A DNA stretch of 64,000 bases from Isoetes taiwanensis (taxonomy: Eukaryota > Streptophyta > Lycopodiopsida > Isoetales > Isoetaceae): assembly GCA_021234155.1 (NCBI GenBank), contig JAJEKV010000063.1:8390095-8454094 (forward strand). Reading direction: 5' to 3'. Of the stretch, positions 33,726 to 45,345 are shown one piece after another; within the stretch, counting starts at the first letter, position 1, and each line of letters starts with the position of its first letter. Made by a program: the position numbers and the translations under genes. The notes below the pieces were generated by a model. That model worked only from the letters and a program-made list of their open reading frames with translations. It did not search any database and had not been told where the DNA came from.

Positions 33726-34070
33726 ATGGTTGATGACCGCTGCATATTTGACAGGATGCCATATTATAATGTAGTGTTATGGAATGTGCTGATATTGGAT
33801 TATGCCCAAAATGGAGAGGGTGGTGTAGCTTTGCAATTATTTGAGAAGATGCAATTGATGGTTTATATACCTCTTGCTAGAACTTTTGCTACTGCACCGA
33901 TAGCCTGCACTTGTCTAGCAGCAAAGCAGGGTTTGTGAAAGCAGTGGCTTTGCAGAGGGACATAGGTATACACTTTGCAACCTGTGGCATGACTCAAACA
34001 TTTTTGTTGCTATGGTGGATATGTATGCAAAATGTGGAAGCATAGAAGGTGTTTGCAAGGTCTCTGAGAT
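33726..34070 (+). pseudogene. Pentatricopeptide repeat (PPR) gene fragment
   Basis: Translated with one frameshift near 33940, the segment reads as plant PPR repeats: CIFDRMPYYNVVLWNVLI (FDxMPxxNVVSWNxMI), YAQNGEG, ALQLFEKM, then after the shift VAMVDMYAKCGSIEG (the most conserved PPR block, VDMYAKCGxxxxA). About two repeats remain, without start codon or DYW/E domains. PPR proteins edit or process organelle RNA; this copy is too short and broken to do so. Confidence 0.8.
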
Positions 34071-34100
34071 AATTCTATATCATGATATGGTATTTCCGTC

Positions 34101-34440
34101 TTAGCATGTTCCTACGGTGCAAGTTCTTGTCGGCGCATAAAATTCCCCTGAGATTCCCATAGATTTCCAAAGGTCATCCCAAGATTGCACTAGACTCCTT
34201 AAGGTTCTACTAGATGCTTCAATATTCCTTTGGATACGCTTAGATTCCCTTTGATTTTATGAAATGCCCTATTGCCTTAGATTTTATGAGATTAGAACCT
34301 TTAGAACATTCTAGACCTTTCTATAAGATTCTAGAACTTTCTAGAAGAAATAAATTTTCTAAAAGATTCTATAACTTTCTGGAGTATTCTAGAAGATTCT
34401 TTTTGAGTCTGGATCGACCTGGGAAGGATGGAGATTGTAG
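34101..34440 (+). repeat. Partial copy of the long TTCTAGAA-rich repeat
   Basis: TTAGCATGTTCCTACGGTGCAAGTTCTTGT at its start corresponds, with one base missing, to the minus-strand start of the copy at about 45350. It is followed by AGATTCC/AGATTCT-type and TTCTAGAA-type short degenerate units. The copy stops before the tRNA-like core. Confidence 0.6.
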
Positions 34441-36854
34441 TTTAAGCCTTACAAATTGTAGCAGTCTAGATCTTGGTTTTTCTGATGAGGTTTCATCTAG
34501 TATATATTCTTACCCTTTCTTGCTTGCGGAAAGACTGAATATGTATAAAGATCAATTACCCAAGTAGTTTTGGTTGCTTTATCTTGTAATGCAAGTAGGT
34601 TGAATGGGTTAGACTGGATTGGATTTGATTGCCGAGCTAGGGATAAGTTGATACCTATATATCTTGCACCGGGCTTTAATAGAGAAGTCTAGGCTAGGCA
34701 TATTATTTGTCCCTTCAGGTTGAATGCCTAACCCGACAATGCAGCATTTGATTCAATTTAATTTACAGGTTGATATGCTTGGTTATAAGGTGAAAAACTA
34801 GAACTCATGCAGTGGCAGTTTCTATGAGCAAAGTGGCAGGCTGCTCTTCTAAGACTGATTCTTTTTTCTTTACCATTCATTTAGTAGCATGATAGGAGTA
34901 AGTAAATGTAGCTTGGTGATAGGAAGTCTGCCTATCCCAGAACAAAAGATATATTGACTTCACGGCGTCTGATGTACAAATCGAGGATGTATGGCTCCTT
35001 GATGGACGAGGAAATATGGGCTCCTTTCAGAAGACATTAAGAATCAATTCAAGTATCTGATGATCTCTCTTATATCTCTTTGTTGTTATGCTTCTCAATC
35101 AAATAAATTTTAGTTTCAAAGAGGATGAAGATGTTGAGGTTAATCCCGTAGTAATCGTCAATGAAATTTGAAACATTGTACTCTGTCATTGCACTCTGTA
35201 CTTTTTATTCTATAAATACAAAATACATCCCTGCCTACAAAAAAAAAATGATGTCAATGTCTATTTCACATGCAAAGGGAATGGTACAAGGGGCAGGAAG
35301 TTATGATTTAAAATCAAGATCCTTTGGCAGCCATGGTTACTTCTGTGATGGGGCTTACTTTATATATGCTACATTTTAGGATGTGTTACATCTCAGGGGG
35401 ATGCTCATCCTAGAATTTCTAATTTCTATTGTTTCTATATTTTGAGTCATATTAGTCGTCGGGGGGATGTTAGCATATGACATGTGACACACCACTCTTA
35501 GATGACGAGACATGCCATGTATGTTGCTGACATGACTCTCCTATATACACTCAAAGTTTCTTCAGTGCCCAGCATTGCTAGAAATAGATTGCTAGAAATA
35601 GATGTATAGGGTTAGCTATTTGTACCGTCCAACTCTTAAGTCAAATCTAAACCGTCAACTTTTAAGGCTTGATTCATGACATACAGTAAAATATTTTAGT
35701 ACAATATAAAACATTATAATATAAGAAGATATTACAGCGCAAATGCAACATCTATATCTAATACTAAAGGAGAAATAAGAGGATGATCTGTGCAACATCT
35801 TAGCTGTTATTTTTCTTTGTGTTTCATAACTTTCATTCTAGGATGTTAGATTGTAAAAACGGTTGGAAAGGGTTGCATCTGGCAAATTGACGCCTTTCCC
35901 TGCACCAGTTCTCGAATTCGATTGAAATTCGTTTGATTTGGAGATGCACAACCTTCCAGAATGCTGCCTCTGTAAACATTTATAGAGATGTTAGTAGGTG
36001 GAATTGCCACTCGACTAATGGAGGAAACAAGCGGGAGGACGAAAGCCTTGATACTGAAATAATGGATACAAATGCCGTCGCATCAATGGAAAAGAAAGCC
36101 TTGATACTAAAATAATGGATACAATTAATCGGTATTCGTTCAAGGCAAAGACTACACAACACATATCCATCCTGGCATTACCCAGGCCACAACTAGAAGG
36201 CACAATACCTATACTAGGCATGTCAAAGTCTTGAAGTAGTAGAGTAAAGTAGTAAAGTAACAAAGTCAAATTTTAACAAATCCATACATTATATCTGTAG
36301 TGTAGTATGTTGAAAGTAAACACATATAACTTTAAATTATTCCAATCTATGTTTCAAATAAAAAAGTAGAATTAAACATATATTATTTCCTATAAAGAAA
36401 CTCAAAGTTTTGCCTTACAAATATATTTGCTTAATCAATCTTCTATACCCAATCAGATTGTTGAAGTTTTCCCATCATTATCATAGTGAAACGTACTCCA
36501 TTAATAACTTTTCGAGCTATTCCATCCGCTTTCCTATCAAACCTATCCTACGAGTAAAATAGAGACAATTGAAGGAGAGAACCGTATCTGTAGCCAACCA
36601 ATACACAATTAGCGTTAAAGTGGTAAATGTGCAAAGGCCAAAAGTTACATTTGGGTCTCTCAGTTTATCACTGATCACCATTTTTATCCTTTTGCCCTAG
36701 GTTGACGTTAGCAAGAAAGGAAAATGGAATGGTGATTTTGAATCTTTCATAAGCAGTATAATCTAGTTTTATACTTTTTAAGCATCCATAGTCGATCCTC
36801 AATATCCCCAGAACTTAGCATCTACCATATCTCGTATATACACATGTAAATATT
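34441..36854. other. Anonymous AT-rich stretch
   Basis: No gene is recognised. A tandem near-duplication of GCCTTGATACTGAAATAATG lies at about 36046 and 36098. The open frames present (for example 35161-35379 plus) have no recognisable features. Confidence 0.45.
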
Positions 36855-37885
36855 TGTTGTTCCTTCTAAAAGATTCTAGAACAACTTAGAAAACTCCTGA
36901 AGTTTCTAGAACATCCCAGAATAATTGGAACATTTTTTTAGAACATTCTAAAATTATTTGAAATATTATAGAATTTTCTAGAGCATTTTAGAACATTCTA
37001 ACTGTGAACTGGAATGCCCATCCTCACGTAGGTGGCCCCTTTATATACTGGAAAAGGAGTCTTTTGTTTACACAAATGCATATAGAATATTTGTGTACGA
37101 ACGGACGGAAGAGATGGGCCACTAGATCCGACGGCTCAGATCGCGCCAATCAGAACATTCTAGAACTTTCCAGAACATCCTAGAAGATTCTAGAGCATTC
37201 TAAGAACATTCTAGAACATTCTAGAATTTTCTGGAACATTGTAGAACTATCTAGAACATTCTGGAACTTTTTAGAACATTCTGTCTTAATTAGATTCTTA
37301 TCCTTAAGTATGTATCAATTTTTTTAATGAATCAATGCCTGGTCCAATGTTTAAAATAGGGGATTTGGTGGGCAATGATCAGGATTCAAATCCCTTAAAT
37401 AACATAAAAAGTTTTAAAAGCCTTCCCTTAAGGCCCGAGCAACGTGAGCCATAGGACCTTAGGGCCCGATCAACGTGAGCCATAGGATCTTGAACCAAGG
37501 TTCAAGATCAATTTGGATCGTAGGATCACGTAAGATATATCTAAAGCAACGTGAGTCGTAGGATCTCGGATCGACAATCAGGATCAAATCAGCCTGGATC
37601 TGAGCATGCAACATGAGCGTAGGATATATGTAAAGCAAGGTGAGCCATAGGATCTCGGATAGACGATCAGGATCAAATCAACTTGGGTCGTAGGATCGAT
37701 TACATATGTTACATACAAACGCTTAAAGCCGTAAGATCTGCCCAAAGTAATGTGAGTTGCAGGATCTCGGACCGACGGTCCGGATCAAATTAACCTGGAC
37801 TGTAGGACCGATTACATATGTTACATACAAACTCCCAAAGCCGTGTGGGCCATAGGATCCATCCCAAAACGACGTGCGCCGTATG
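36855..37885 (+). repeat. Long repeat, copy 1 (TTCTAGAA block, tRNA-like core, GATCCTACGG block)
   Basis: Order on plus: degenerate ATTCTAGAACATT units (36865-37290); a tRNA-like core with box-A-like TGGTCCAATGTTT at about 37340 and box-B-like GGATTCAAATC at 37382-37392; then roughly 100-bp degenerate units containing GATCAGGATCAAATCAACCT and GTGAGCCATAGGATCTCGGA to about 37880. Copy 2 at 44047-45345 has the same order on the opposite strand. Both arms are non-coding. Confidence 0.75.
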
Positions 37886-39602
37886 ATGGTCAAAAATAAC
37901 TTAACTCGATTTAGTTGCACACATCTAGTTAAGTTCTAAGTTAATCAAGGGTATGAGCATAGTAAACTAGCTCTAAAGTGACCTCTATGAGGTGACCTTA
38001 ATTTCTAGTGTTATTTTTTACTTTGGTTACCCTTTTGTTAATTTTGCTAACTTAACTAATCATAGTGTGGAGACAAGTGTAGTTAGTGTTTTTGATTAAG
38101 AAGAATAACTAATTCTTAACCAAATATCTTAACTATATGCCTGCTTAACTAGTGGTGCGAATGTAAATTTCGTTAAAAACCATAATATTAACTTCTTCTG
38201 TATAAGATGCACAAGAAGTCTTTGAAGTTGGTACACAGTGTCGGGCCTCAAAAATTTAGTACCTATCATCATCTACCTTCTCCCTTACCTTTTTCCAATC
38301 TAGCCAAGTATTGTACTAGTTACAATTGAATTGTATTAAAAGGAAGTACATGTATAAAATTATTTTAGTAAGCATAGAAAGCCATAGAGGTTTGTATCCT
38401 TTAAACAATTATACTGCTTAAAAATATCATCTATCATGACCAAGATCCAGTATCTTCGACTATCAACATTAGAGGCAAAATTTGGAGATGGTTGATCGGC
38501 ATTGCTACAAGCTGAATCAAGATCTATGCAGCAGGCGATTCCGCTCTAACTATGTGACTATTTTGGCAAACACTACTGACGTATCAAAAACCTTATCAAT
38601 AATAGTGCCAGTATTGTTGCCAAAATAGTCCTATAGTGAAGTCACCTGATTGCAAAATTCTCTAACTTTTGATCTTCACCAATGCTATCTTCCATATAGT
38701 TCGAATTTCCTACAGCGCAATTTATTGTAGCCACGTTGACTGAGCCAAAAACAAGGAACTCTATTCTGCTTTAATGGCAGCGCATGTAAAAAATCAAACT
38801 AAATCTTTGAGGAAGTAGCCTTAGCCTCCCCAATTGTTGTAAGAGTAATCTAAATGATATGAGATTTCCTGGTCTGCAGGTGAGCTGCTCTCTAATATCG
38901 TCTGTTGTAGAAAATGCTAGCAAAACATGGTATCTCATCCCATTTATTTCACCCTTATACAAGAAGGCCTTTGTCTTGGGAATAGCCTTTGGCTTGAACA
39001 CTCGCAACGCCAACTTCTGTGTCCGTGGGGTACATATGTACCTACAGCATTCCTAGACTCGTGGCAGACCAGAGGCTGTCCTCTAGCTCCAGCAAAGAAT
39101 TGTCAACAATAATGTCCGTTCCACATGAGGATATTGATTGATGGTTTATCATTCGGATTCCGGTCTTGAATCAGCAGCCATGAATAATAGCAAATGTCCC
39201 TCTCTGACAGATTTTTGCTTGATGCTCTTAATATTTTCCATTTGTAACATAAAGGACTATATTAACACTTCATTCAACCCCATAGTACTAAAATTCTCAT
39301 TTTCGACTAGAAAGTATCCATTTGCAAAAAATAATCAAGCCATCAATGATATCTAGATAGCCAGGCATCGCTGTACATTATTACATATGTTAAGCCATTG
39401 ACAAAGAATACTTGATGTTTCAGATAAACTTTGACTTTCAAAAAGAACACGCTTCTTGACCACCAACACGAAAGATCGGTACATGAACCACCTACAAAAG
39501 ATGGTCTGCGCATTCTATATTTAAGCATCCTCCATTTTGCAATCAGAAACTCGGCTATAACATGCCCTTGTTTGTCATTTTTTATAAAGAAGATTTCACC
39601 CA
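37886..39602. other. AP-1 mu 3' flank, no gene seen
   Basis: No gene is recognised. The part next to 39603 should contain the AP-1 mu 3' UTR on the minus strand. Open frames at 38771-39013 (minus) and 38859-39056 (plus) overlap each other and lack features. Confidence 0.45.
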
Positions 39603-41917
39603 TTAATGAAGCATTCTTAATTCATATTCTCCAGCTGTAGTTATGTAACGAACCCATGGCAAAGCCTGATATCCACTTTTTTCGATTATCTTTAAGTAGC
39701 GAACCTGCAAAAGGAATAGCAAAACTACAGAAACAAGGAGACGTAAAACCACACTAGAGAGACTAAAGAGAGACTAAAGAGTTTATGCAACACCACATAT
39801 TCTTTATTTCCAAATAACTGTACGACCCCCACCCAAAACTGTATGACCAATATCCCAGCCAAAATTCATGGTGCATATTCTGTCTTCTACACATGAACGA
39901 TGTGCTCACTTCAACCAAATTATTGCAATGCTCCGCAACCCTAGTATGCTACAATAAATTTCCAAGCACAAAGAGGCAATAGAATTTACCTGGATGCCAG
40001 AAACTGTAAAATATGGTATCTCAAATCTCACTCGAATCGGAGGATGCTTTTCAGGTGCAGTTTCTTCTGCAGTTACGCTAGGGAGACTGAATTGAGCTCT
40101 CAACATGTACTCCTGGAATATCAATATTACCAATTTTACAACTCGGTGATCGCAGGAAGGAAGCTCAAAGACAAAAATGGCAGCAACAAGAAAAGGTTTT
40201 ATAGCAAAGCCATGCCTTGCCACCAGGAAATGATTTTATCTTCCAAACTAAGGCTTCTTTCTCCGGTGCATATGCAGAAGAACCCATGGATGTGCGCACT
40301 GTAGGCGTTGTTGCATCAGCGGGCAAAGGCAAATCAATTTCGACATTTGTTGCCGTACTGTGCAAAACAATTCGCAGAAACTTAGTGACAAGAAATCTAT
40401 TTGAAATTTACTTCTATAGGTACCTCCTCTCCTTGAACTGACTGCGAGCTTTCACAGCATATTCTACACGACTTCTGGAATGTCTCTCTATTTGTGCCTC
40501 AACCCATATCAATGGCTTTACCTGCAAGAGGAAAGTTCAGGCCATGTCATCTTTCACCATGTCATCTTTTCAACTGAAAAAAATCACAATTGCTATAGCA
40601 GCATCTACTATTCTTTTTGACCATACTTGTGTACTCAGACGGTATGTCATTAAATCAAAGGCTCCGTCGGGAGGAATAAAAGATATTGTACGATCGTTCT
40701 CAAAGCGAGCAAGGCGGACACACCTGTTAACCCACGTCAGAATATTTGAACGATGTACATAATCAAGTTGTAAGATAGTACAGTCAAGTTTTAAAATGCT
40801 ACTTACTGGTGAAACTTTATGTCATCAAGATCAATTGCTTTTCCTTTTGTAGCCCGCCCTTGAGCTTCTAATAGTACTCTGTCATTAAGGCCCAGCTTGC
40901 ACTCTGGCATACCACTAACCATAATAAAAACAACAACAGTTTGAATGGCAACATATTTCAACCAACTTATAACATTTAATATATGCACCTTAAATAAGTC
41001 CGCATCTTCAATGCACCAACAACATCCGAGCGCACAAGCTGACCATTGCTATTGACGAGAATATTGACACTTTCAACAACATCCAAAAAGACCTGCAGCC
41101 AGAAATAAATAACAGATGTAAAGTAAAAGGCAGTACTACAACTTGCAAGAATCAAATAACAAACCTCGTTCTTTTTATAACGAATTCCCTCGCTACGCCA
41201 GGAGACTGCATTAGTAACGGCCATTGGTGGACGTGTGGTGACCTCCATCCGATAAGCATCCGTCTTTATAAATTCACTAAGAATTTTTGCCTCCGTATAT
41301 TGGGGATAGCCAAAATCCATCATTTCATCAAGGAGCTCATACTGCACATTGAGGACAGTCACAACTAGACCTAATAAGAAGGAACTATAACAAAAATTAA
41401 AGATGCAATCAGATTGCTCTATTACTTACAACAACGACAAAATTGTCCCTTAATGATTCTTCTTCAAGCTCATCAAAATAGTGCTTGAAAACCTATAATC
41501 CTCCATATATGAGGACAAACCTTCTCAAGAATCTAACCATGCATGATATTGCAAGCTTACTTCAACAACACGATGCAAGAAAAGGAGGAGGCTGGCAGCA
41601 TTGCAATTCTGCCTCGAAGCCGTCATTACATACACATTATTGTGCTGAATAAAAAGGTAAGTCACCCCATCATCAAACATGACTGGGTCCTGTGAAGCAG
41701 GATCTGTCTGCAAGTAAGCAATGTCACAACCACTATTCAATTCCGGCAGGAAGAAAACAGATGCCAAAATCAACATTGGATGATTTACCTCCCCTTCCAT
41801 CAACTTCGCAAAAAAACGTTCAGCCTGTGCTGCAGATACATCTCCTCTATAATCTCGCCATACCAAAACCCTACCTTTCATATCTAATAGATAAATTGCC
41901 GATGCTGCACCTGCCAT
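39603..41917 (-). CDS. AP1M: AP-1 complex subunit mu (mu1-adaptin), 11 exons
   Basis: Medium chain of the AP-1 clathrin adaptor at the trans-Golgi network/early endosome; it recognises tyrosine-based sorting signals. Minus-strand exons: 41917-41789, 41707-41561, 41492-41430, 41341-41165, 41092-40989, 40914-40807, 40723-40627, 40521-40424, 40357-40216, 40112-39990, 39704-39603. They total 1290 nt, a 429-residue protein, against about 428 in plant AP1M. It starts MAGAASAIYLLDMKGRVLVW; the longin-like domain covers residues 1 to about 140 (RQNCNAASLLLFLHRVVE) and the mu homology domain the rest (RPPMAVTNAVSWRSEG, NILVNSNGQLVRSDVVGALK, PECKLGLNDRVLLEAQGR, LPWVRYITTAGEYELR). All phases join. Introns are short (66-285 bp). 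The intron after exon 9 uses a GC donor (AAG|GCATGG). Intron 1 is 81 nt with no in-frame stop, so its retention would add 27 residues. The start lies 46 bp from the stop of a MOZART2-like gene on the same strand. Confidence 0.97.
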
Positions 41918-41963
41918 TGTGACCTAAGTTTTTAATCCTAGTCTAGCTTATTCTATATGCTAC
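41918..41963 (-). promoter_or_regulatory. 46-bp intercistronic spacer with acceptor-like CTTAG
   Basis: Only 46 bases separate the MOZART2-like stop codon from the AP-1 mu ATG. On the minus strand the spacer is AT-rich and ends AAAAACTTAG|GTCACA before ATG. The AG is preceded by a weak tract and could be a 3' splice site, so an AP-1 mu leader could be spliced from an upstream exon over the MOZART2-like ORF. This is inferred; the only direct observation is the spacing and the AG. Confidence 0.45.
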
Positions 41964-42811
41964 TTAATTCGAGCGGCCAGGTAAAGTCCTTCCGCCATCC
42001 TGAAACTTGAAAGATGCCGAAGAGGATGGGACATCTTCAGATGAAATGCCAGCCATTTGACGTAGTAGCTGTAATACGAGCATTGGAGGTGCATCCAGCT
42101 GCATTAGCTCCCATAACTGCACTTTGAGACCTAATGAGTCATCTTAAAATACCTTAACTAGCGCATTGAATCAAAGATAATATTAAGCAATTAGATCTAT
42201 CCTTTCACATTTATAGAGTCCGTTGCTCTTAGTTTGGAAGTAAACTTTTACGAGAACCAAAACCAAGCCTACTTACAATTATGAAGATGTCCTCTCGAAT
42301 TTCAAGGCCAGCAAGCTGCGTCAGCTCCAGGACTTTCTGTTCTTCTGTTGGCAGACGATATACGCTTCAGAAAAAGCCCCGATATCCATGAGATCCGGAA
42401 TGCTAAAATAGACAACTGATCACTGCAGTAGCGCAATTCTAACTTACAGCCCCGATTAAATGCACAAAATAACAAGTCAATCACATCACGCTAAATATCC
42501 ATGTTCAAGTTCTTGCATCCGCAGATGTATATTTACAACACAATTAAACAAGTCTGCGATCCGATCTAGCAGATGTGTTGCAAATTTGGAGCTGTCTGGA
42601 CGTGCAAATGCAGATGACCTAACTCAAATTCTAGCTAAATAAGCGCATTGAAGAAGGGTGTCTAAGAATGTAAAATAAATAGGAAACACGCTAGGTAGTA
42701 GTACCTTGGGAGAGGGGCCGACCCGCCATAGCCCAACAGCTGCGCAACGAGAAAGGAAGAGCAGATCTGTCCGTAAAGGATAATCGGAAGGCTTTCGGCC
42801 GTGGAAAGCAT
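41964..42811 (-). CDS. MZT2: MOZART2-like gamma-tubulin complex microprotein (3 exons)
   Basis: Minus-strand exons 42811-42705, 42364-42277 and 42116-41964 join in phase to 115 codons plus stop. The conserved core spans exons 2-3: VYRLPTEEQKVLELTQLAGL, then EIREDIFII joined to LWELMQLDAPPMLVLQLLRQ and MAG. It aligns without gaps to the core of animal MOZART2 as I recall it: an ELxxLAxxAG helix, the D-V/I-F-x-I-L segment, a hydrophobic L-x-L followed by Pro, then V-x-Q-x-L-K/R-x-M. MOZART2 is a small gamma-TuRC subunit that binds GCP N-termini and helps place the complex at microtubule-organising sites. The exon 1 start (MLSTAESLP) is chosen because it alone gives the right phase; a shorter ATGGCG start inside it is out of frame. 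The C-terminal 25 residues are Ser-rich and poorly conserved. Confidence is high that this is a real gene, moderate for the family name. Confidence 0.72.
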
Positions 42812-43654
42812 CTGAAACGTCAGTTCCAACATGGAATATTTTAATTAATTTAATTAATAGATAGTAAGCATAGAACTATACGGCTTGTCCATGGAAGATG
42901 ACCACACCACATAGCATGCCACCTCAGCCAATTTTGATGCTAGCACTGGCTGTGGTGGAACGATTGCATAGCTGGCTCAGGCTACGTTCCCATGAGCTTG
43001 ACCTGACCGCAAAACAGTGAGGTTGAGGTTGAACGGCAAGAAAGACTATTCTCATGCGACTGCACAAAGAAACCGGCTTGATCTTCACTGGCTTGATCTT
43101 CAACGGCTGCTTGATCAGTTGGTTGCTCCTGCGTTACCTGTTAATCCGTTAAAAGAAAAAATAAAGGCAACAACCCGACCTTTCAGAAATGGTCTTTCAT
43201 TTCTGAAAAAATCTGAGTTTTCCTTAAAGACAACCTTACCTCTGCTGCATGGGAACTGCTCGACTTCGACATCGACCTGGAAAAAACAGAGTCCGGTCGG
43301 TTCCATGAGAACGCTGCCTTACTGTTGTTATCGGTGTTTGATTTTTAATATTGGTATGAGTGTTAATTTTAGTGGCTATATCTCAAAATTGTTGTATTTT
43401 TTGGAAATTTGCCGCCATGCTTAGTAGGTTTCTTTGGCAAAAATATGAGATTAATTCGCCATCGAGAAATGGGCAGTGTACAGGGGAGACACATCAATCA
43501 TTCTAGATCAATGGCCTTCCAATTCTTGGACTGGCTATGTCTTAATAATTTAAATACTACAAAATTACTATTCGCATTAGCATTATCTTTTTCTTTTGGG
43601 CTTCTATGCCCCTTTTGCTATTTTGGGTCCCATTGCCAATTTGGTCCCCATGGA

Positions 43655-43717
<63 letters not shown>

Positions 43718-44046
43718 ATATTTGCCCACCATATAGACTTAGTGGTTCTTTTGGCCTCTCTATCAATAATCTCAATTCTTAAATTAACAAATCCCAAGCC
43801 TAAAAACATTGAGTTACTAATTCCATATAGCTAAGGACTATAGAGGTAAAGGTCTTGAATTTTGACTTGTGCCATACTTATGCTTTATTATAAATGTCTA
43901 TAGGATATGATAAAGCCATACCATTTGATGTCTTTATCAATACAACCATATTTGAGAGAATAGAGCTCTATAATACAACTACAAAAACAACATAAGAGCT
44001 TACAACATTACTTAGTGATACTTATCTATCTATCTATCTAATCTAA
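42812..44046. other. Upstream of MZT2-like/AP1M pair; microsatellite
   Basis: The part next to 42812 should include the promoter and leader of the MOZART2-like gene. An AT-rich TTAATTAATTTAATTAATAG at about 42841 is notable but is not a clear TATA element. A 135-codon plus-strand frame (43017-43424) has no recognisable domain. A (TATC)n microsatellite of about 14 units lies at 43659-43716 and a shorter one at 44020-44040. Confidence 0.45.
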
Positions 44047-45345
44047 CATATATATGTTCTTATGTTTGTCGCGCTTATCCGACTGTCCGTTCGAGATCCG
44101 ACGGCTCACGTGGCTTTGGGACGTATCCTACGGCCCAGGTGGCTTGGGAGTTTATATATAATCCGTATAGACACGATCCTACGGTCCAGGTTGATCTGAT
44201 CCTGACCGCCGGTCCGAGATCCTACGGCTCACGTGGCTTTGGGACACATCCTACGGTGCACGTGGCTTTGGGAATTATATGTAATCGATCCTACGGTCCA
44301 GGTTGATTCGATCCTGATCGTCGATCCAGGATCTTACGGCTCACATGGCTTGGCATATATTCTACGGTGCACATGACTTTGAAAATTATATGTAAATTAT
44401 ATGTAATAGATCCTATGGCTCATGTTGCGTGAGATCTCGACCCTTGATCGGGTCCAAGACCCTACGGCCCAATTTGAATGCTCATCCCTTAGGAAAAGGC
44501 TTTTAAAATTTTTATGTTGTATGGGGGATTCGAACCCTGGCCATTGACCCCCCAACCCCCCATTTTAACGACTAGACCAAGCATTAATTCCATGAATAAT
44601 TTGTGTTTCATATATACTTAAGGGTAATGTTTCTATTAAGATAAAATAGATTATAATATTCTAGCTAGTTCAAGAAGGTCCTAGAATGTTCTGGAAGGCT
44701 CTAGAAAGTTCTAGAATCTTCTAGAAAGTTCTAGAACATAAGAGAATCTAGGGGGAATCTAAGAAAATTCTTCCAGAAAGTTCCAAATTGTTCTAATAAG
44801 TTTTAGAATGTTCTAGAATGTAGGGGAATCTACGGGAATGTAAGGAAATCTAGGGAAATACTTCCAGAAAGTTCTAGAATATATTGAAAGTCTTTGAATG
44901 TTCTAAAAAGTTCTAGAATGTAAAAGAATCCAGAAGAATCTAATAGAATGTAAGAAAATCTTATAAAATGTAAGAGAATCTAGGAAAATATTTACAAGCC
45001 TAAGGGAATCTCTTAAAATCTGGAGGATCTAAAGGAATCTTCATAAAATCTAAGGGAATCTAAGAAAATGTTGATGAAATCTTAGAGTATCTAAGGGAAT
45101 CTTTATAGAATCTCTTTGAATCTAAGGGAAATCTGATAAAATCTAAATGAATCTAAGAGAATCTAAGGGGATCTTCATAGAATCTTGGAGAATCTAGAGA
45201 AATTTAATAGAATCTAGAGAGAATCTTATAAAATTTAGAGAAATGCTCACGAACCCTCTAAGAGAACCTTGGTAGAATCTTAGAGAATCTATTAATTTAG
45301 AGTATTCTCAAGAGATTCTTTTACAAGAACTTGCACGTAGGAACA
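44047..45345 (-). repeat. Long repeat, copy 2 (inverted relative to copy 1)
   Basis: On the minus strand it runs from ATGTTCCTACGTGCAAGTTC (about 45345) through AGATTCTC/TTCTAGAA degenerate units (45300-44660), a tRNA-like core (44580-44526), then GATCCTACGG-type units (44470-44090) and ends GCGCGACAAACATAAGAAC. The last block contains phrases such as AACCTGGACCGTAGGATCG repeated with a roughly 100-bp period. It is the fuller of the copies. Confidence 0.78.
44526..44580 (-). other. tRNA-like pol III promoter core inside long repeat
   Basis: On the minus strand TTGGTCTAGTCGTT (44580-44567) resembles box A and GGTTCGAATCC (44536-44526) is a perfect box B, spaced as in tRNA-derived SINEs. Only about three T-stem pairs and no convincing acceptor stem can be formed, so it is not a functional tRNA gene. 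Confidence 0.6.

Noticed and set aside
43017-43424. 135-codon ORF opposite the MZT2-like promoter as a divergent gene
   Set aside because: No domain, no splice context and no recognisable homologue.
43659-43716. CRISPR-like or regulatory array
   Set aside because: Simple TATC microsatellite without spacers; eukaryotic sequence.
44526-44580. Functional tRNA gene on minus strand
   Set aside because: Box A and B are present but acceptor and anticodon stems do not form.
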